Shown: piece after piece, positions 12,291-21,494 of the stretch | Position numbering within the stretch: position 1 is the stretch's first letter | Layout of the letters: every line of letters starts with the position of its first letter | DNA from: Mycobacterium ostraviense | GTDB lineage: Bacteria > Actinomycetota > Actinomycetes > Mycobacteriales > Mycobacteriaceae | Reading direction: 5' to 3' | DNA: 64,000 bases | NCBI RefSeq assembly: GCF_002705925.1 | Contig: NZ_NKRE01000001.1 | Span: 3,412,231 to 3,476,230, forward strand | The notes under the pieces: generated by a model | Database searches by the model: none | The model's input: the letters and a program-made list of their open reading frames with translations, nothing else | Told to the model about the DNA's origin: nothing | Position numbers and translations under genes: made by a program

Positions 12291-12366
12291 GCCGCCTTAG
12301 CTCAGTCGGTAGAGCGATTCACTCGTAATGAATAGGTCGGGGGTTCGATTCCCCCAGGCGGCTCCA
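12291..12366 (+). tRNA. tRNA-Thr (anticodon CGU)
   Basis: A 76-nt tRNA with CCA encoded. The acceptor arm GCCGCCT pairs with AGGCGGC. The D arm is GCTC-AGTCGGTA-GAGC. The anticodon stem ATTCA/TGAAT holds the loop CTCGTAA with anticodon CGT, reading ACG codons. The T arm is GGGGG-TTCGATT-CCCCC. A TAGACT box about 35 nt upstream is a plausible -10. No repeat of the 3' end is found downstream, so no integrated element is present here. Confidence 0.97.
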
Positions 12367-12714
12367 TCTTTGCAGGTCAGACTGGGCAATGACCCTGCCT
12401 GTTCGTGTTCGACGGCTTGAAGGGCGCGGATAGGTATCGCGGTTAAATTAATACCGATACCGCCTGATTCTTGCCGACAGCGCGGGCAGTCGTCGCACCG
12501 CTGAGACGGTCCCGTGCTGAGCGGGATGAGCTAGTGAGGCGTTGAAGCTCACGGTGACCGTTTATCCCGGCCTGGTCAGAGGGCCCGGCCGGGCCCGCAA
12601 GTCCGCCGTGGCCGCCGAACGTGCCGTTGCCGTCGTTGCCGACGTCCACTTTGTCGAACCCGGCAAACGCGTGGCGTAGCTGGGTCGTCACCCCCGTTTG
12701 TCCGGTTTGCACCA
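12367..12714. other. Gene-free stretch after tRNA-Thr
   Basis: About 350 bp between the tRNA and the end of the convergent membrane-protein gene. A minus-strand open frame overlaps it and contains a short glycine-rich stretch, GNDGNGTFGGHGGLAGP, but it has no PE domain, ribosome site or start of its own. I do not call a gene. Confidence 0.5.
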
Positions 12715-14529
12715 TCAACTGGGCGCCAGGTAACCCACCGGACCCGACGCGATGCACAGCGACAGCGCGGTGGTGTTGGCCCGCACCGTGATCGCGTCCC
12801 CGGCGCCGGGCAGCCGGGCGTAGACGCGGTTGAGGCCCGGATGCACCGGGACCTTCCGCTCGGGTCCGTCGGACAGCGACAGCGTCATCGATCCGTCGCT
12901 GTTGGCCAGGTAGTTGAGTTCGACGGTCCAGTCGGCCGGCAGCAGCGGGCCGTCGAGAAGCAGCCGTGTCGGCTGGTCCGGCTGGGTGAAATAGCCGCAG
13001 TGCGGCAGCGGGCCGGGAACAATCGTGCGGACCCAGGTCACTCGCGCGTCGACCAGGCTGCCGGAGCTGGTGAACATGCGTAATCGTGTTGTCGCCGTTT
13101 CGAATTCGGGCCGGCCGCGCAGCAGGGCGAACATGTGGCTGGCCAGGTTCTCCGGCCAGGCCACCCGCTGCAGCACCAGCGGGTCGACTTCCTGATCCAG
13201 CAACGGCGCATTCGAATCAGCCTGTGCCGCAGCCAGACTGGCCTTCGCGTTCTGCAGGTACACCTTGGTTGGGTTGTCGCGCCACCTGGCCAGGAATGTC
13301 GCCGTGGAATACAGGCTGCTGGCCAGGAACAGCACAGTCAGGCCGGTCGTCACCCCAGCGCGCAGCGGTGAGGGGTCCAGCCAGTCCAGCCAAGGCGTTT
13401 CCCGGTTTGGCGCGGCGAACGCGACAGCGCCCAGCAGCGCCAGCACAACCACGAGATCCGGGAAATACCTTAGAGTTTGGGCCAATTCGAGCGCGGTGAA
13501 CCGTGACGAGCGCATCAGATAGATCGGGACCTGGCAGGCGACGGTATAGCCCGCCGCGGTCAACCAGACCGCGCCGATGCGCCGCTTGCGGATCAACGAA
13601 AGCCCCAGCATGCCAAGCAACACCAACCAGCCGAGGGCCATCACCGCCGGCGGTGGCGTGCCCCACGGCGACGACGGTGCCCAGCGATCCCAGCGCCAGG
13701 GCCCGCCGGCCAGGCCCGGCACGATGCCGTGGGTAATCGAGCGGCACAGCAGATTCCACGTCATCGAAAGGTCCGAACTCCACCGTTTCTGGTTGACCAC
13801 CGCCAGATACAGCCCCACCCAGGTTGCGGTCAGGGCCAGTGCCGGCGTCCACAGCCGCAAGCCCGCCCGCCATACCGTCCGCAGCGCCCTCGGGTCGCCG
13901 CCGACGTGACGCAACAGGGCGGCCACCGCGAACGCGACAAACGGGATTACCGCGGCCTTCTCGAAGAACAGCAGACCGACGAGGTAAACCAGTACGCCGG
14001 TCACCGCGTATCGCGGGTTGCCGGTGCGGATCAGCAGGACCGCGTCGGCGCACACCCAAGCGAGCGCCGCCAGCATCGGCAAGGAGTTCAGCGCCGCCGC
14101 CCACCACGCGAACCCGGGCACCCCCAGCGGGGTGAACAACGCGAACGTCAAGGGAATCAACAGAACCGGACGCCAGCCCAGGATCACTCGCAGCGCCCGC
14201 AGCAATGCCAGCGAAGCCAGCAGCTGCAGCACCATCAGGCTGATTGCCGGGCCGGTCCAGATCAGTGGCGCCGCCCGGATGATCGCGCCGCCAACCAGGA
14301 AAGCACCCGGCATCACGTGTCCGTCATGGTCGTCGAACAGATACGACGGCGACAACAGGCCCTGGGTGCCGGCCTTCCCGACCAGGACCAGATCGTCCCA
14401 GTAGAAGTAACCGCCGAATGCCAGCACCGCACGAACCGCCAGCTGTGCCGCGATGAGCAGCGCGGCCGCCAACGCCACTCTGTATGGTGGGCCGGTGCGC
14501 GCACTCGTCACCGGGGCAGCCGGTTTCAT
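12715..14529 (-). CDS. Polytopic membrane protein (Rv3635-like), possible GT-C-type transferase
   Basis: A protein of up to 604 residues with about eleven or more hydrophobic helices over residues 20-430 and an extracytoplasmic C-terminal domain of some 170 residues. The first loop contains YFYWDDLVLVGKAG followed by YLFDDHDGHVMPG. Acidic residues in the first loop are a hallmark of GT-C sugar transferases using lipid-linked donors, but I do not see enough to name a substrate. It is the conserved neighbour of galE1 in mycobacteria. The start is uncertain: the frame can begin at 14529, inside the divergent galE1 coding sequence, or at GTG 14478, just before galE1. The shorter form avoids the overlap. 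Confidence 0.8.
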   Translation of the reverse strand: MKPAAPVTSARTGPPYRVALAAALLIAAQLAVRAVLAFGGYFYWDDLVLVGKAGTQGLLSPSYLFDDHDGHVMPGAFLVGGAIIRAAPLIWTGPAISLMVLQLLASLALLRALRVILGWRPVLLIPLTFALFTPLGVPGFAWWAAALNSLPMLAALAWVCADAVLLIRTGNPRYAVTGVLVYLVGLLFFEKAAVIPFVAFAVAALLRHVGGDPRALRTVWRAGLRLWTPALALTATWVGLYLAVVNQKRWSSDLSMTWNLLCRSITHGIVPGLAGGPWRWDRWAPSSPWGTPPPAVMALGWLVLLGMLGLSLIRKRRIGAVWLTAAGYTVACQVPIYLMRSSRFTALELAQTLRYFPDLVVVLALLGAVAFAAPNRETPWLDWLDPSPLRAGVTTGLTVLFLASSLYSTATFLARWRDNPTKVYLQNAKASLAAAQADSNAPLLDQEVDPLVLQRVAWPENLASHMFALLRGRPEFETATTRLRMFTSSGSLVDARVTWVRTIVPGPLPHCGYFTQPDQPTRLLLDGPLLPADWTVELNYLANSDGSMTLSLSDGPERKVPVHPGLNRVYARLPGAGDAITVRANTTALSLCIASGPVGYLAPS

Positions 14530-15439
14530 CGGATCGACGCTAGTCGACCGTCTGCTCGCCGACGGTCACACCGTGGTCGGGCTGGACAATTTCGCGACCG
14601 GCCGGGCCACCAACCTCGAGCACCTCGCCGAGCACCTCGGACACGTTTTCGTCGAGGCCGACATTGTGACCGCCGATTTGCAGGACATCCTCGACCAGCA
14701 CCGACCGGAGGTGGTGTTTCACCTGGCGGCGCAGATCGACGTCCGACATTCGGTGGCCGACCCGCAATTCGACGCAGAGGTGAACGTCATCGGCACGGTG
14801 CGGCTGGCCGAAGCGGCACGCCGCACCGGGGTCCGCAAGATCGTGCACACCTCCTCGGGCGGGTCCATTTACGGCGTCCCGCCGGTGTACCCGACTCCCG
14901 AGACGGTGCCCACCGATCCGGCGTCGCCGTACGCCGCGGGCAAGGTGGCCGGGGAGATCTACCTGAACACCTTCCGGCATCTGTACGGTCTGGACTGTTC
15001 GCACATCGCGCCGGCCAACGTCTACGGCCCCCGCCAGGACCCGCACGGCGAGGCGGGCGTGATGGCGATCTTCGCCCAGGCGCTGCTGTCGGGCAAGCCC
15101 ACCAAGGTGTTCGGCGACGGCGGCAAGACGCGCGACTACGTGTTCGTCGACGACGTGGTGGACGCCTTCGTCAAGGCCTCCGGCGAAGCGGGCGGTGGGC
15201 AGCGCTTCAACGTCGGTACCGGCATCGAAACGTCGGACCGGCAACTGCATTCGGCGGTGGCGGCGGCCGTCGGCGGACCCGACGACCCGGAGTTCCACCC
15301 GGACCGCCTCGGCGATCTGCAGCGGTCCTGCCTCGACATCGGCTTGGCCGAACGGGTTTTGGGGTGGCGTCCCCGGGTGGAGCTGGCCGAGGGTGTGCGT
15401 CGCACGGTGGAGTACTTCCGGCACAAGCACTCCGGGTGA
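14495..15439 (+). CDS. galE1: UDP-glucose 4-epimerase / NAD-dependent epimerase GalE1
   Basis: A 314-residue extended short-chain dehydrogenase/epimerase that interconverts UDP-glucose and UDP-galactose, supplying galactose for arabinogalactan. It starts at GTG 14495 with the Rossmann motif GAAGFIGS. Next come VFHLAAQIDVRHS, the catalytic serine region HTSSGGSIYG and the YAAGK catalytic tyrosine-lysine pair. NVYGPRQDP and RDYVFVDDVVDAF are typical of the family. The length equals H37Rv GalE1 (Rv3634c) as I remember it. It is transcribed away from the membrane protein on its left and towards the SARP pseudogene. Confidence 0.94.
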   Translation: MRALVTGAAGFIGSTLVDRLLADGHTVVGLDNFATGRATNLEHLAEHLGHVFVEADIVTADLQDILDQHRPEVVFHLAAQIDVRHSVADPQFDAEVNVIGTVRLAEAARRTGVRKIVHTSSGGSIYGVPPVYPTPETVPTDPASPYAAGKVAGEIYLNTFRHLYGLDCSHIAPANVYGPRQDPHGEAGVMAIFAQALLSGKPTKVFGDGGKTRDYVFVDDVVDAFVKASGEAGGGQRFNVGTGIETSDRQLHSAVAAAVGGPDDPEFHPDRLGDLQRSCLDIGLAERVLGWRPRVELAEGVRRTVEYFRHKHSG

Positions 15440-15472
15440 TCTGCAGGTCCTAGCTGGCCGAGCTGGCGCGCC

Positions 15473-18371
15473 TCACCCAACGGGAGTGACGTATCGGTGC
15501 AGACTCGACCGAGCCCGAGCCACCATCGCGGCGCTGTCGCTGACTGAGACGCGGTGCGCCTCGAATCCATCCGTGCCCAAACGGTCGACCAGAATCTCCC
15601 ATTGTTCGTCGCGCAACGGCGACGGCATGCCCGCCTTGATAAACGCGCAGTGGAGGAAGGCGGCATCGTCGTCGGCGCCCAATCGGACCAAACAACCGCG
15701 TGATGTACCGCAGCGCCGCCCCTTGCTCGAACCAGTCTCCGACCCGGTCCAAATGGTCGAGCACCTCGATGAACATCCGCGCCGCCTCGATGGGATCACC
15801 GTGTACGGCGCGGGTAGCTGCGGCCGACATCAATGCGGTGCCGCTATGCCAGAAGTTCTGCACCGCCGCAGCCAGCTGCGCCGCCTTGTCGAACAGGGCC
15901 GTCGCGCGCACCGGCTCCGATCTCTTGAGCAGGTAGCCCAGGGCAAAGTAGGCCATCGACCGTGCCGTCGGGTTGCCGGTGCGCTCGGCGAGCGTCACCG
16001 CCTCCAGCGCAGCGGGCAGGCCATAGTCCGGTTTGCCCAGCGCACCCGAACAGACCGCAACCTCATACAGCGTCCACACCAGTCGGATCGGGCCGGCATC
16101 AGCGCGCGCGGGTCACCTCGCCGTCCCAGTAATCCAGGGCCCACTGCGAATCGCCTTCAAAGAAAATGACGTCGGCCAGTACATCTGCCGGGTAGGCCAC
16201 CCGTGCGGTACCCGGGCCGGGCACTCGCCCCTGGGCGACCCCCGCCAGCGACCGCGCGTGAGGGCATAGTCGCCGCGGGCCCAGGCGCCGCGTGCCGCCA
16301 CCCCGACGGCTGTGGCGAACAACGGATGCTCGGGTCGAGTGACAGTGATCAGGCGTTCGGCCCACTCGGCCATTTCGTAGCCAATGCGTAGCCCGAGAAG
16401 CTCGGGTAATGCCGCGACCAGACGAAGGGCAAGCTCGGTGTCGGTGTCGGCCATCGCGTGCTCGAACGCGGCGCGAAGGTTGTCGTAGTCCGGCATCATC
16501 CGCTCGACCCAGTCCCGCTCCTGGCTATCGTGCAGTCCGGTCGCGGCGCGCTCGGCCAATTCGGTGTAGTAGGCCGCATGCCGGGCGGCATAGGTATCGG
16601 CGAGTCCGGCCTCGCGCAGGTGCTCGCGGCCGAAGGCCCGAAGGGTTTCCAGGACGCCGTAGCGCGTCCGGTCGGTGACGCTGCGCACCACCACCATCGA
16701 CTTGTCGACCAGACCGGCGAGCAGGTCCAGCGTGTCCTCTGCGACGTCGCCGTCCGAGCCGCACACGCCGTGCGCGGCATCCAGGTCGAAGCTCCCGGCG
16801 AAGACGGACAGCCGCACAAACAGGGCTTGTTCAGCCTGGGTGAGCAGCTGATACGACCAGTCGATCGCGGCGGACATGCTTTGCTGGCGCGGCAGGCTGC
16901 CGCGTGCGCCGCCGCGCAACACACCAAGAGTGTCGAGACGCCGGATGACGTCGGTACTGCTCATCACCCGTATCCGGGCCGCCGCCAGCTCCACTGCCAG
17001 CGGTAGGCAATCCACCAGCCGGCAGATCTCCGCGACCGCGCCTTCCGGCTGATCTTGGAGATGAAAATCCGGCCGGCCCGCTCGGGCTCGGTCAGCAAAC
17101 AAGTGGGTGGCATCGTCGACGGTCAGCGGCGGAACCACCACAATCCGCTCGCCGTCGATCGCAAGTGGTTGGCGACTGGTCGCCAGCACCGCCACTTTCG
17201 GGCAGTGCCGGATGATCCGCGCCAGCAGTTTGGCGACCGCTTCCACGACATGCTCGCAGTTGTCGGCGACCAGAAGCACCTCGCGGGACCGCAGGTATTC
17301 GATCACCGATTCCTTTGATGCCCAACCCCGGCTGTTGCTGCAGATGCAAGGCGGTCGCGACGGCGTGGCTGACCGCTGCGCCATGCTCCAGCGGGGGCAG
17401 TTCGCAGGTGGCTACGCCATCACTGAAACAGTCTTGCTCGCGCCGCGCGACCTCCAGCGCAAGCCGGGTCTTGCCGACGCCGCCGACTCCGGTCAACGTC
17501 ACCAGCGGACCTTCGGCCATCGACTCGATCACGCGCGCCACTTCGTGTTTGTGGCCGACGAAGCTGGTCGCTCGCCGCAGCAGCGCCGAATGCGGCCGAT
17601 CCGGCACCAGGTGGGGCGTCAATGCCCGGCCCGGCGGTTGCTCGTCGCCGGAAAGAATCTGCTGGTGCACCCGGTCCAGCGAGGCGCCGGGATCGACACC
17701 GAGCTCGTCGGCAAGCCGCTGCCGCATCTGCCGGTAGGTGTCCAGCGCATTCGCCTGTCGGCCACCGCGGTACTGGGCCAGCATCAGCTGTCCGGCCAGG
17801 CGCTCGTCGAGCGGGTGAGCGGCATGCGCTGCGGTGAGTTCCACCAGCACCTCGCTGTGGCGTCCCACCCGGAATGCGACGTCATTGCGGTCCAACACCA
17901 CGGCCAGCCGCTCGCCCGGCAGCGTGCTGCGCAGGCCGTTGATCCATGGTGTGTCCAGCGCGGCGAACGGCTCACCACGCCAGATGCTCAGAGCGCGTTC
18001 GAACAGGTCGGCGGCTTGCAGCGGCTCCCGGCTGCCCCGAGCTTGACGTACCACGTGCCGGAACCGATGCAGGTCCACTGACATTGCGTCGGTCCGTAGC
18101 ACATATCCGCCCGGCTCGCGGGCAAGCGTCACTCCCTGGGTGTCCGAAAACAGACTCCGCAGTCGAGACACGTACCCGGCCAACGAGTTCGAGCATGGTG
18201 CGGCGGATGATCCGACCACACGTGATCAACCAAATGGTCCACCGCAACCGGGTGGTTGACGTCCACTAGCAACGCGACCAGCACGCAGCGCTGCCGCGCG
18301 TGACCGATGTCGAGCCGCTGCCCGTCGACGTGCACCGCGACGTCGCCGAGCAAACAGAACTCGACTGACAT
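15473..18371 (-). pseudogene. SARP-type regulator (BTAD + NB-ARC ATPase + TPR), multiply frameshifted
   Basis: A large AfsR-like regulator broken into six reading segments on the minus strand. It begins at ATG 18371 (MSVEFCLLGDVAVHVDGQRL) with a winged-helix OmpR-like domain. Then come the bacterial transcriptional activation domain (ADLFERALSIWRGEPFAAL, LDTYRQMRQRLADELGVDPG), a Walker A VTLTGVGGVGKTRLALEVAR, the NB-ARC block LLVADNCEHVVEAV and LATSRQPLAIDGE, and C-terminal helical repeats. Frame changes fall near 18195, 17325 (in a run of four G), 16255, 16105 and 15685. An intact protein would be about 965 residues. No part can be expressed as a whole, and regulatory targets are unknown. 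Confidence 0.9.
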
Positions 18372-18591
18372 GCAGTGCACCTTCTCCCCGTGCCCGTACC
18401 CGCGCCGGGCAACATCAGGGACGAACGCCGGCAACTCCCGGTGACTTCACGACGAAGTCGGAGAGCCCGCCAAACACCTGGACTTGAGCGGCAATGTACA
18501 CCCAGCAGGGCGGCGACGCCGACAAATTGACGAGGCCGTTAGGTGAAGCTCAACTCGCCGAACTGCTGAATCCGCCGCTGCTGCGTTGCAG

Positions 18592-18930
18592 TCAGGCCTG
18601 CGGCGCTTGAGCGCCCTCGAGCGCGACTGCCCGGGCCAACCGCGCGTAGCGCAACTCCAGGTCCTTGAACCGCATATAGGTGCTCAGGGTGGTGAAACTG
18701 AACGCCATGATCAGCGCGTAGAGCATCAGGTCGGTGCCGCGGCGCACCCCGAACCAGTGGGCGACCACCGTGGTGTCGTCCGGCCGCAGCACCGCGTAGA
18801 CGCCGCCCAGCACGAACAACACGTACCCCACCTTGACCCACGCCCGCGAGCGCGCGCTGCGGCGCGACCGCAGCAGATACACCAGCAGGACGACGATCGA
18901 CCCGATCAGCAACACCTGGATCCAGTTCAA
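18592..18930 (-). CDS. Small membrane protein, DUF2304 (partner of PpgS)
   Basis: A 112-residue protein with three hydrophobic helices at about residues 5-20, 33-48 and 67-85 and a basic RRSARSRAW loop. Its ATG overlaps the stop of the upstream glycosyltransferase by 4 nt, so the two are translationally coupled. It corresponds to Rv3632, reported to increase activity of the polyprenyl-phospho-N-acetylgalactosaminyl synthase Rv3631. A structural or stabilising role at the membrane is inferred from the family and this pairing. Confidence 0.88.
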   Translation of the reverse strand: MNWIQVLLIGSIVVLLVYLLRSRRSARSRAWVKVGYVLFVLGGVYAVLRPDDTTVVAHWFGVRRGTDLMLYALIMAFSFTTLSTYMRFKDLELRYARLARAVALEGAQAPQA

Positions 18931-19622
18931 CGCCGTATCCTTCCTCGCAAGAACCCGTCGAAAATGATGTTGACGCCGTTGAGCAGCGGCTGGCCCTTGG
19001 ACTTCGAATACTCGGTGTAGAGCACCTCGACGGGCTCTTCGGCTACCCGCCAGTGGTTTTCGGCGATCAACATGATGAATTCGGTGGCGTGGCTCATGCC
19101 GCTCATGGTGAAGTTCAGGCCGTCGGCCACCGTCTTGTTGAACACCCGCAGCCCGTTGTTGGTGTCGGTCAGGCCCAGCCGCCGTCCGCGGCGGCTCAAC
19201 CGCGCCGCCGTCTGCAGCACGAGTCGCTTGAGCAGCGGTGGACGGTGGGTCACGGAGCCGCCGAACCGCGTCCCGATCACCACGTCCACGTCACCGGCGG
19301 ACAGCCGGTCGATCATGGCGGCCACGTCCTTGACGCGGTGCTGGCCGTCGGCGTCGAACGTGGCGAATACCTGAGCTCCGGGCTGGCTGCGGGCGTACTC
19401 GACGCCGGTCTGGATGGCCGCGCCCTGGCCCAGGTTCACCGGATGGCGCACCAGGTGGGCGCCGGCCCTCAGGGCGATGTCCCCGGTGCCGTCGGTGCTG
19501 CCGTCGTCGACGCAGACGACGTGGTCGAAGACGGACCGCACATCGGCAATCACGTCGCCGATCACAGCGGCTTCGTTGAAGGCGGGGATGACGATCCAGA
19601 CGTCGGAGTAATGCGAGGTCAT
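18927..19622 (-). CDS. ppgS: Polyprenyl-phosphate sugar synthase, GT2 family (PpgS-like)
   Basis: A 231-residue family 2 glycosyltransferase of the dolichol-phosphate-mannose synthase type. It shows VWIVIPAFNEAAVIGDVI, the nucleotide-binding VCVDDGSTDGTGDIA and the metal-binding ATFDADGQH. TNNGLRVFN and a C-terminal EYSKSKGQPLLNG follow. There is no C-terminal membrane domain of its own, which fits reliance on the small membrane partner encoded next. By recognition it is the orthologue of Rv3631, which makes the polyprenyl-phospho-GalNAc used to place galactosamine on arabinogalactan. The putative flippase gene lies directly upstream on the same strand, 35 bp away. Confidence 0.9.
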   Translation of the reverse strand: MTSHYSDVWIVIPAFNEAAVIGDVIADVRSVFDHVVCVDDGSTDGTGDIALRAGAHLVRHPVNLGQGAAIQTGVEYARSQPGAQVFATFDADGQHRVKDVAAMIDRLSAGDVDVVIGTRFGGSVTHRPPLLKRLVLQTAARLSRRGRRLGLTDTNNGLRVFNKTVADGLNFTMSGMSHATEFIMLIAENHWRVAEEPVEVLYTEYSKSKGQPLLNGVNIIFDGFLRGRIRR

Positions 19623-19657
19623 TTAAGTCCACAAGTTACACGTTGGGCCTGCCGTGA

Positions 19658-20968
19658 TCATCGGCTACGCGCCAGCGCCGCCAGATGAACGCCGATGCCG
19701 ATCAGCGGGCCGCACAACAGCGCGACCACCGTGCGGGTCTCCAGCGGCGTCGGCAACAATAGCAACAACCCCGAGGCCACCGTCGCGCCGACCCAGCCCA
19801 GCGAATACGCCCGGTGCAGCGCGGCCGCCACCGCCGCGGCACCGGTGAGCGTCAGCATGGCGATCGCCACCGCGGCCGCCGTCAGCCAGGCCAGCAGCGC
19901 GCCGCTGGCCTGGTACTGGGCGCCGAACAGGGCGCGCAGCAGCCACGGGCCTACCACGCCGGCCGCCGTTACCCCGATCGCGCCGATGCCGCCGATCACC
20001 GCGCCCGGCGACAGCAGCGCGCGAATCCGGTGCGTGCTTTCGTCGACGAAATGGGCGATGAGATTTCCCTGCATGGCCGTCAGCGGCACCAGCAGTGGGG
20101 CCCGGGTCAACGTCACCGCCAAGATGACCACCCCGCCCCCGGCGCCCAGCTCGTCGGAGGTCAGCTTCAGCAGCACCGGAAAACCCATCACCAGGATCGC
20201 GCTGGCACCCGCCGCGGTGATCGAATGAGCCGCGCCCCGCAGGAACGTGGCGGTGCTGCCGGGCGTCAGCAAGCGTGCGGTAACGCGCGTGGTGGGCGAC
20301 GCCGCCAGCATGATCAGCCAGGCCACCGAGCCGGCCACGGTGGCCCACAGGAAACCGGCCAGGCCCCATCCGACGACGAACGTGCCCGCGGCCACCGCCA
20401 CCCTGATGACCGCGTCGGTCACCATCAACGCTCCGTATTGAGTCCACCGGTTCATGCCGGCCAGCATGCCCATCAGCGTGGCGTGCAGGCAGAATCCGGC
20501 CAGCCCGACGCTGAGCAGTCCCACCGACAGCCACCGCGCCTCGACGAACATCCGCCCGCTCCACAGCGGCGCGCTCCCGGCGATGACGACGGCTGCGGCG
20601 ACGCCGACCAGTGCGGCGGCCCGCAGCGGATGAATACGACCGCCGTCCGGCAATACGTCCAGGTACTGCATCGACCGGACTTCCCGGGTGGTTTCTTGCA
20701 GCAATCCGAAGGCAGCCCCGGTGACCAGCCCGAAAGCGCCCCAGAACACCCCGAAGACCGAGAAGCCGATCGGTGCGAGATTGCGGGCGGCCAAGTAGAT
20801 CACCGCGTAGCCGCACAGGCCGGTGACGGCAGTGGCTATGCCGACCCGCGCAACGCTGCCGCGGGTGATTGGCCTGCCAGGGCCTGGAGCCGTGCCCGCG
20901 GAACCCCCGACGTCGGTCACCGTGGCCGCATTAGCGGCCAACCGACCCGATGCGTGCCACGTTCGCAC
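19658..20968 (-). CDS. Polytopic membrane protein, polysaccharide flippase-like (Rv3630-like)
   Basis: A 436-residue protein with about twelve hydrophobic helices, starting at GTG 20968 after a 30-40 residue hydrophilic leader. Spacing of helices and small-residue-rich segments such as GLCGYAVIYLAARNLAPIGFS resemble Wzx/MurJ-type lipid-linked sugar exporters. It heads a three-gene minus-strand set with ppgS and its partner. An appealing role is to flip the polyprenyl-phospho-amino-sugar across the membrane. That role is inference from fold and context; no catalytic motif is available to prove it. Confidence 0.82.
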   Translation of the reverse strand: MRTWHASGRLAANAATVTDVGGSAGTAPGPGRPITRGSVARVGIATAVTGLCGYAVIYLAARNLAPIGFSVFGVFWGAFGLVTGAAFGLLQETTREVRSMQYLDVLPDGGRIHPLRAAALVGVAAAVVIAGSAPLWSGRMFVEARWLSVGLLSVGLAGFCLHATLMGMLAGMNRWTQYGALMVTDAVIRVAVAAGTFVVGWGLAGFLWATVAGSVAWLIMLAASPTTRVTARLLTPGSTATFLRGAAHSITAAGASAILVMGFPVLLKLTSDELGAGGGVVILAVTLTRAPLLVPLTAMQGNLIAHFVDESTHRIRALLSPGAVIGGIGAIGVTAAGVVGPWLLRALFGAQYQASGALLAWLTAAAVAIAMLTLTGAAAVAAALHRAYSLGWVGATVASGLLLLLPTPLETRTVVALLCGPLIGIGVHLAALARSR

Positions 20969-21018
20969 ATCTTAGGCGGGCCGGCCGCCCGCGTTCGTGA
21001 GGCTGGTTAGGCCCTGCC

Positions 21019-21213
21019 TTATCCGATCCCGGTGCGCGGGATCACACTCGGGCGCGCCTGCACCACATGCGGATTAGCCCCGCCACGGCCCATCATCCCG
21101 CCGGGCATCCCCGCCCCGGCACCACCGGCGCCCATCGGCATCGGCATCATCGGCATTTCCCGAGCAAAAATCCGCGCCGAATTGATCTCTGGCGGCAACC
21201 ACGCGAAATCCAT
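21019..21213 (-). pseudogene. Micro-PPE: PPE start fused to PPE end
   Basis: A 64-residue open frame that begins exactly like a PPE protein (MDFAWLPPEINSARIF) and after only about 16 residues continues into a Met/Gly-rich PPE-like tail ending HVVQARPSVIPRTGIG. The whole helical PPE domain and central region, normally 300 residues or more, are missing. The frame is open throughout, so the deletion was in frame. A GAGAAGAATGTG stretch lies just upstream of the ATG at 21213. It could be translated but cannot form a normal PE/PPE pair. No PE gene lies upstream. Confidence 0.75.
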
Positions 21214-21216
21214 CAC

Positions 21217-21494
21217 ATTCTTCTCATCGTCTCGAGAGCCGCAGGGGACCCGGCTCCGGGTGACATGGCCAAACTGGTTGACAAGGGATGCTCCTTCACA
21301 AAGTTGCGGCGCCGTGGTCGCTCAGCAGGTCCACGAGAGCTTGCGACCAGGCCGCGGCGTTGCGGACCAGCCTTTCAGGGATTCATTGAGCGGCTATTGG
21401 GTAAAAATGAAATGGGCGGCCAGTCGGTATCCGGGCCGCCATCGTGAAGCCGACATCCGGCCGCGGCATTCCGGGCGGCGCTCGGAAAGGAACC
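21217..21494. other. Short intergenic region between micro-PPE and TerC gene
   Basis: About 280 bp. On the minus strand there is a short open stretch reading LVRNAAAWSQALVDLLSDHG before a stop. It may be the last part of a lost gene upstream of the micro-PPE, but I do not recognise it. The part nearest 21494 holds the ribosome site GGAAAGGAACC of the TerC gene. Confidence 0.4.

Noticed and set aside
12443..12757. Possible PGRS-like fragment after tRNA-Thr
   Set aside because: Only a short Gly-rich stretch, no PE domain, and it overlaps another gene's end in a different frame.
13729..15453. 574-residue plus-strand frame across the membrane protein and galE1
   Set aside because: Shadow frame: it lies antisense to one gene and out of frame with the other.
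19814..21010. 398-residue plus-strand frame opposite the flippase-like gene
   Set aside because: Low-complexity shadow of the membrane protein with no start signal.
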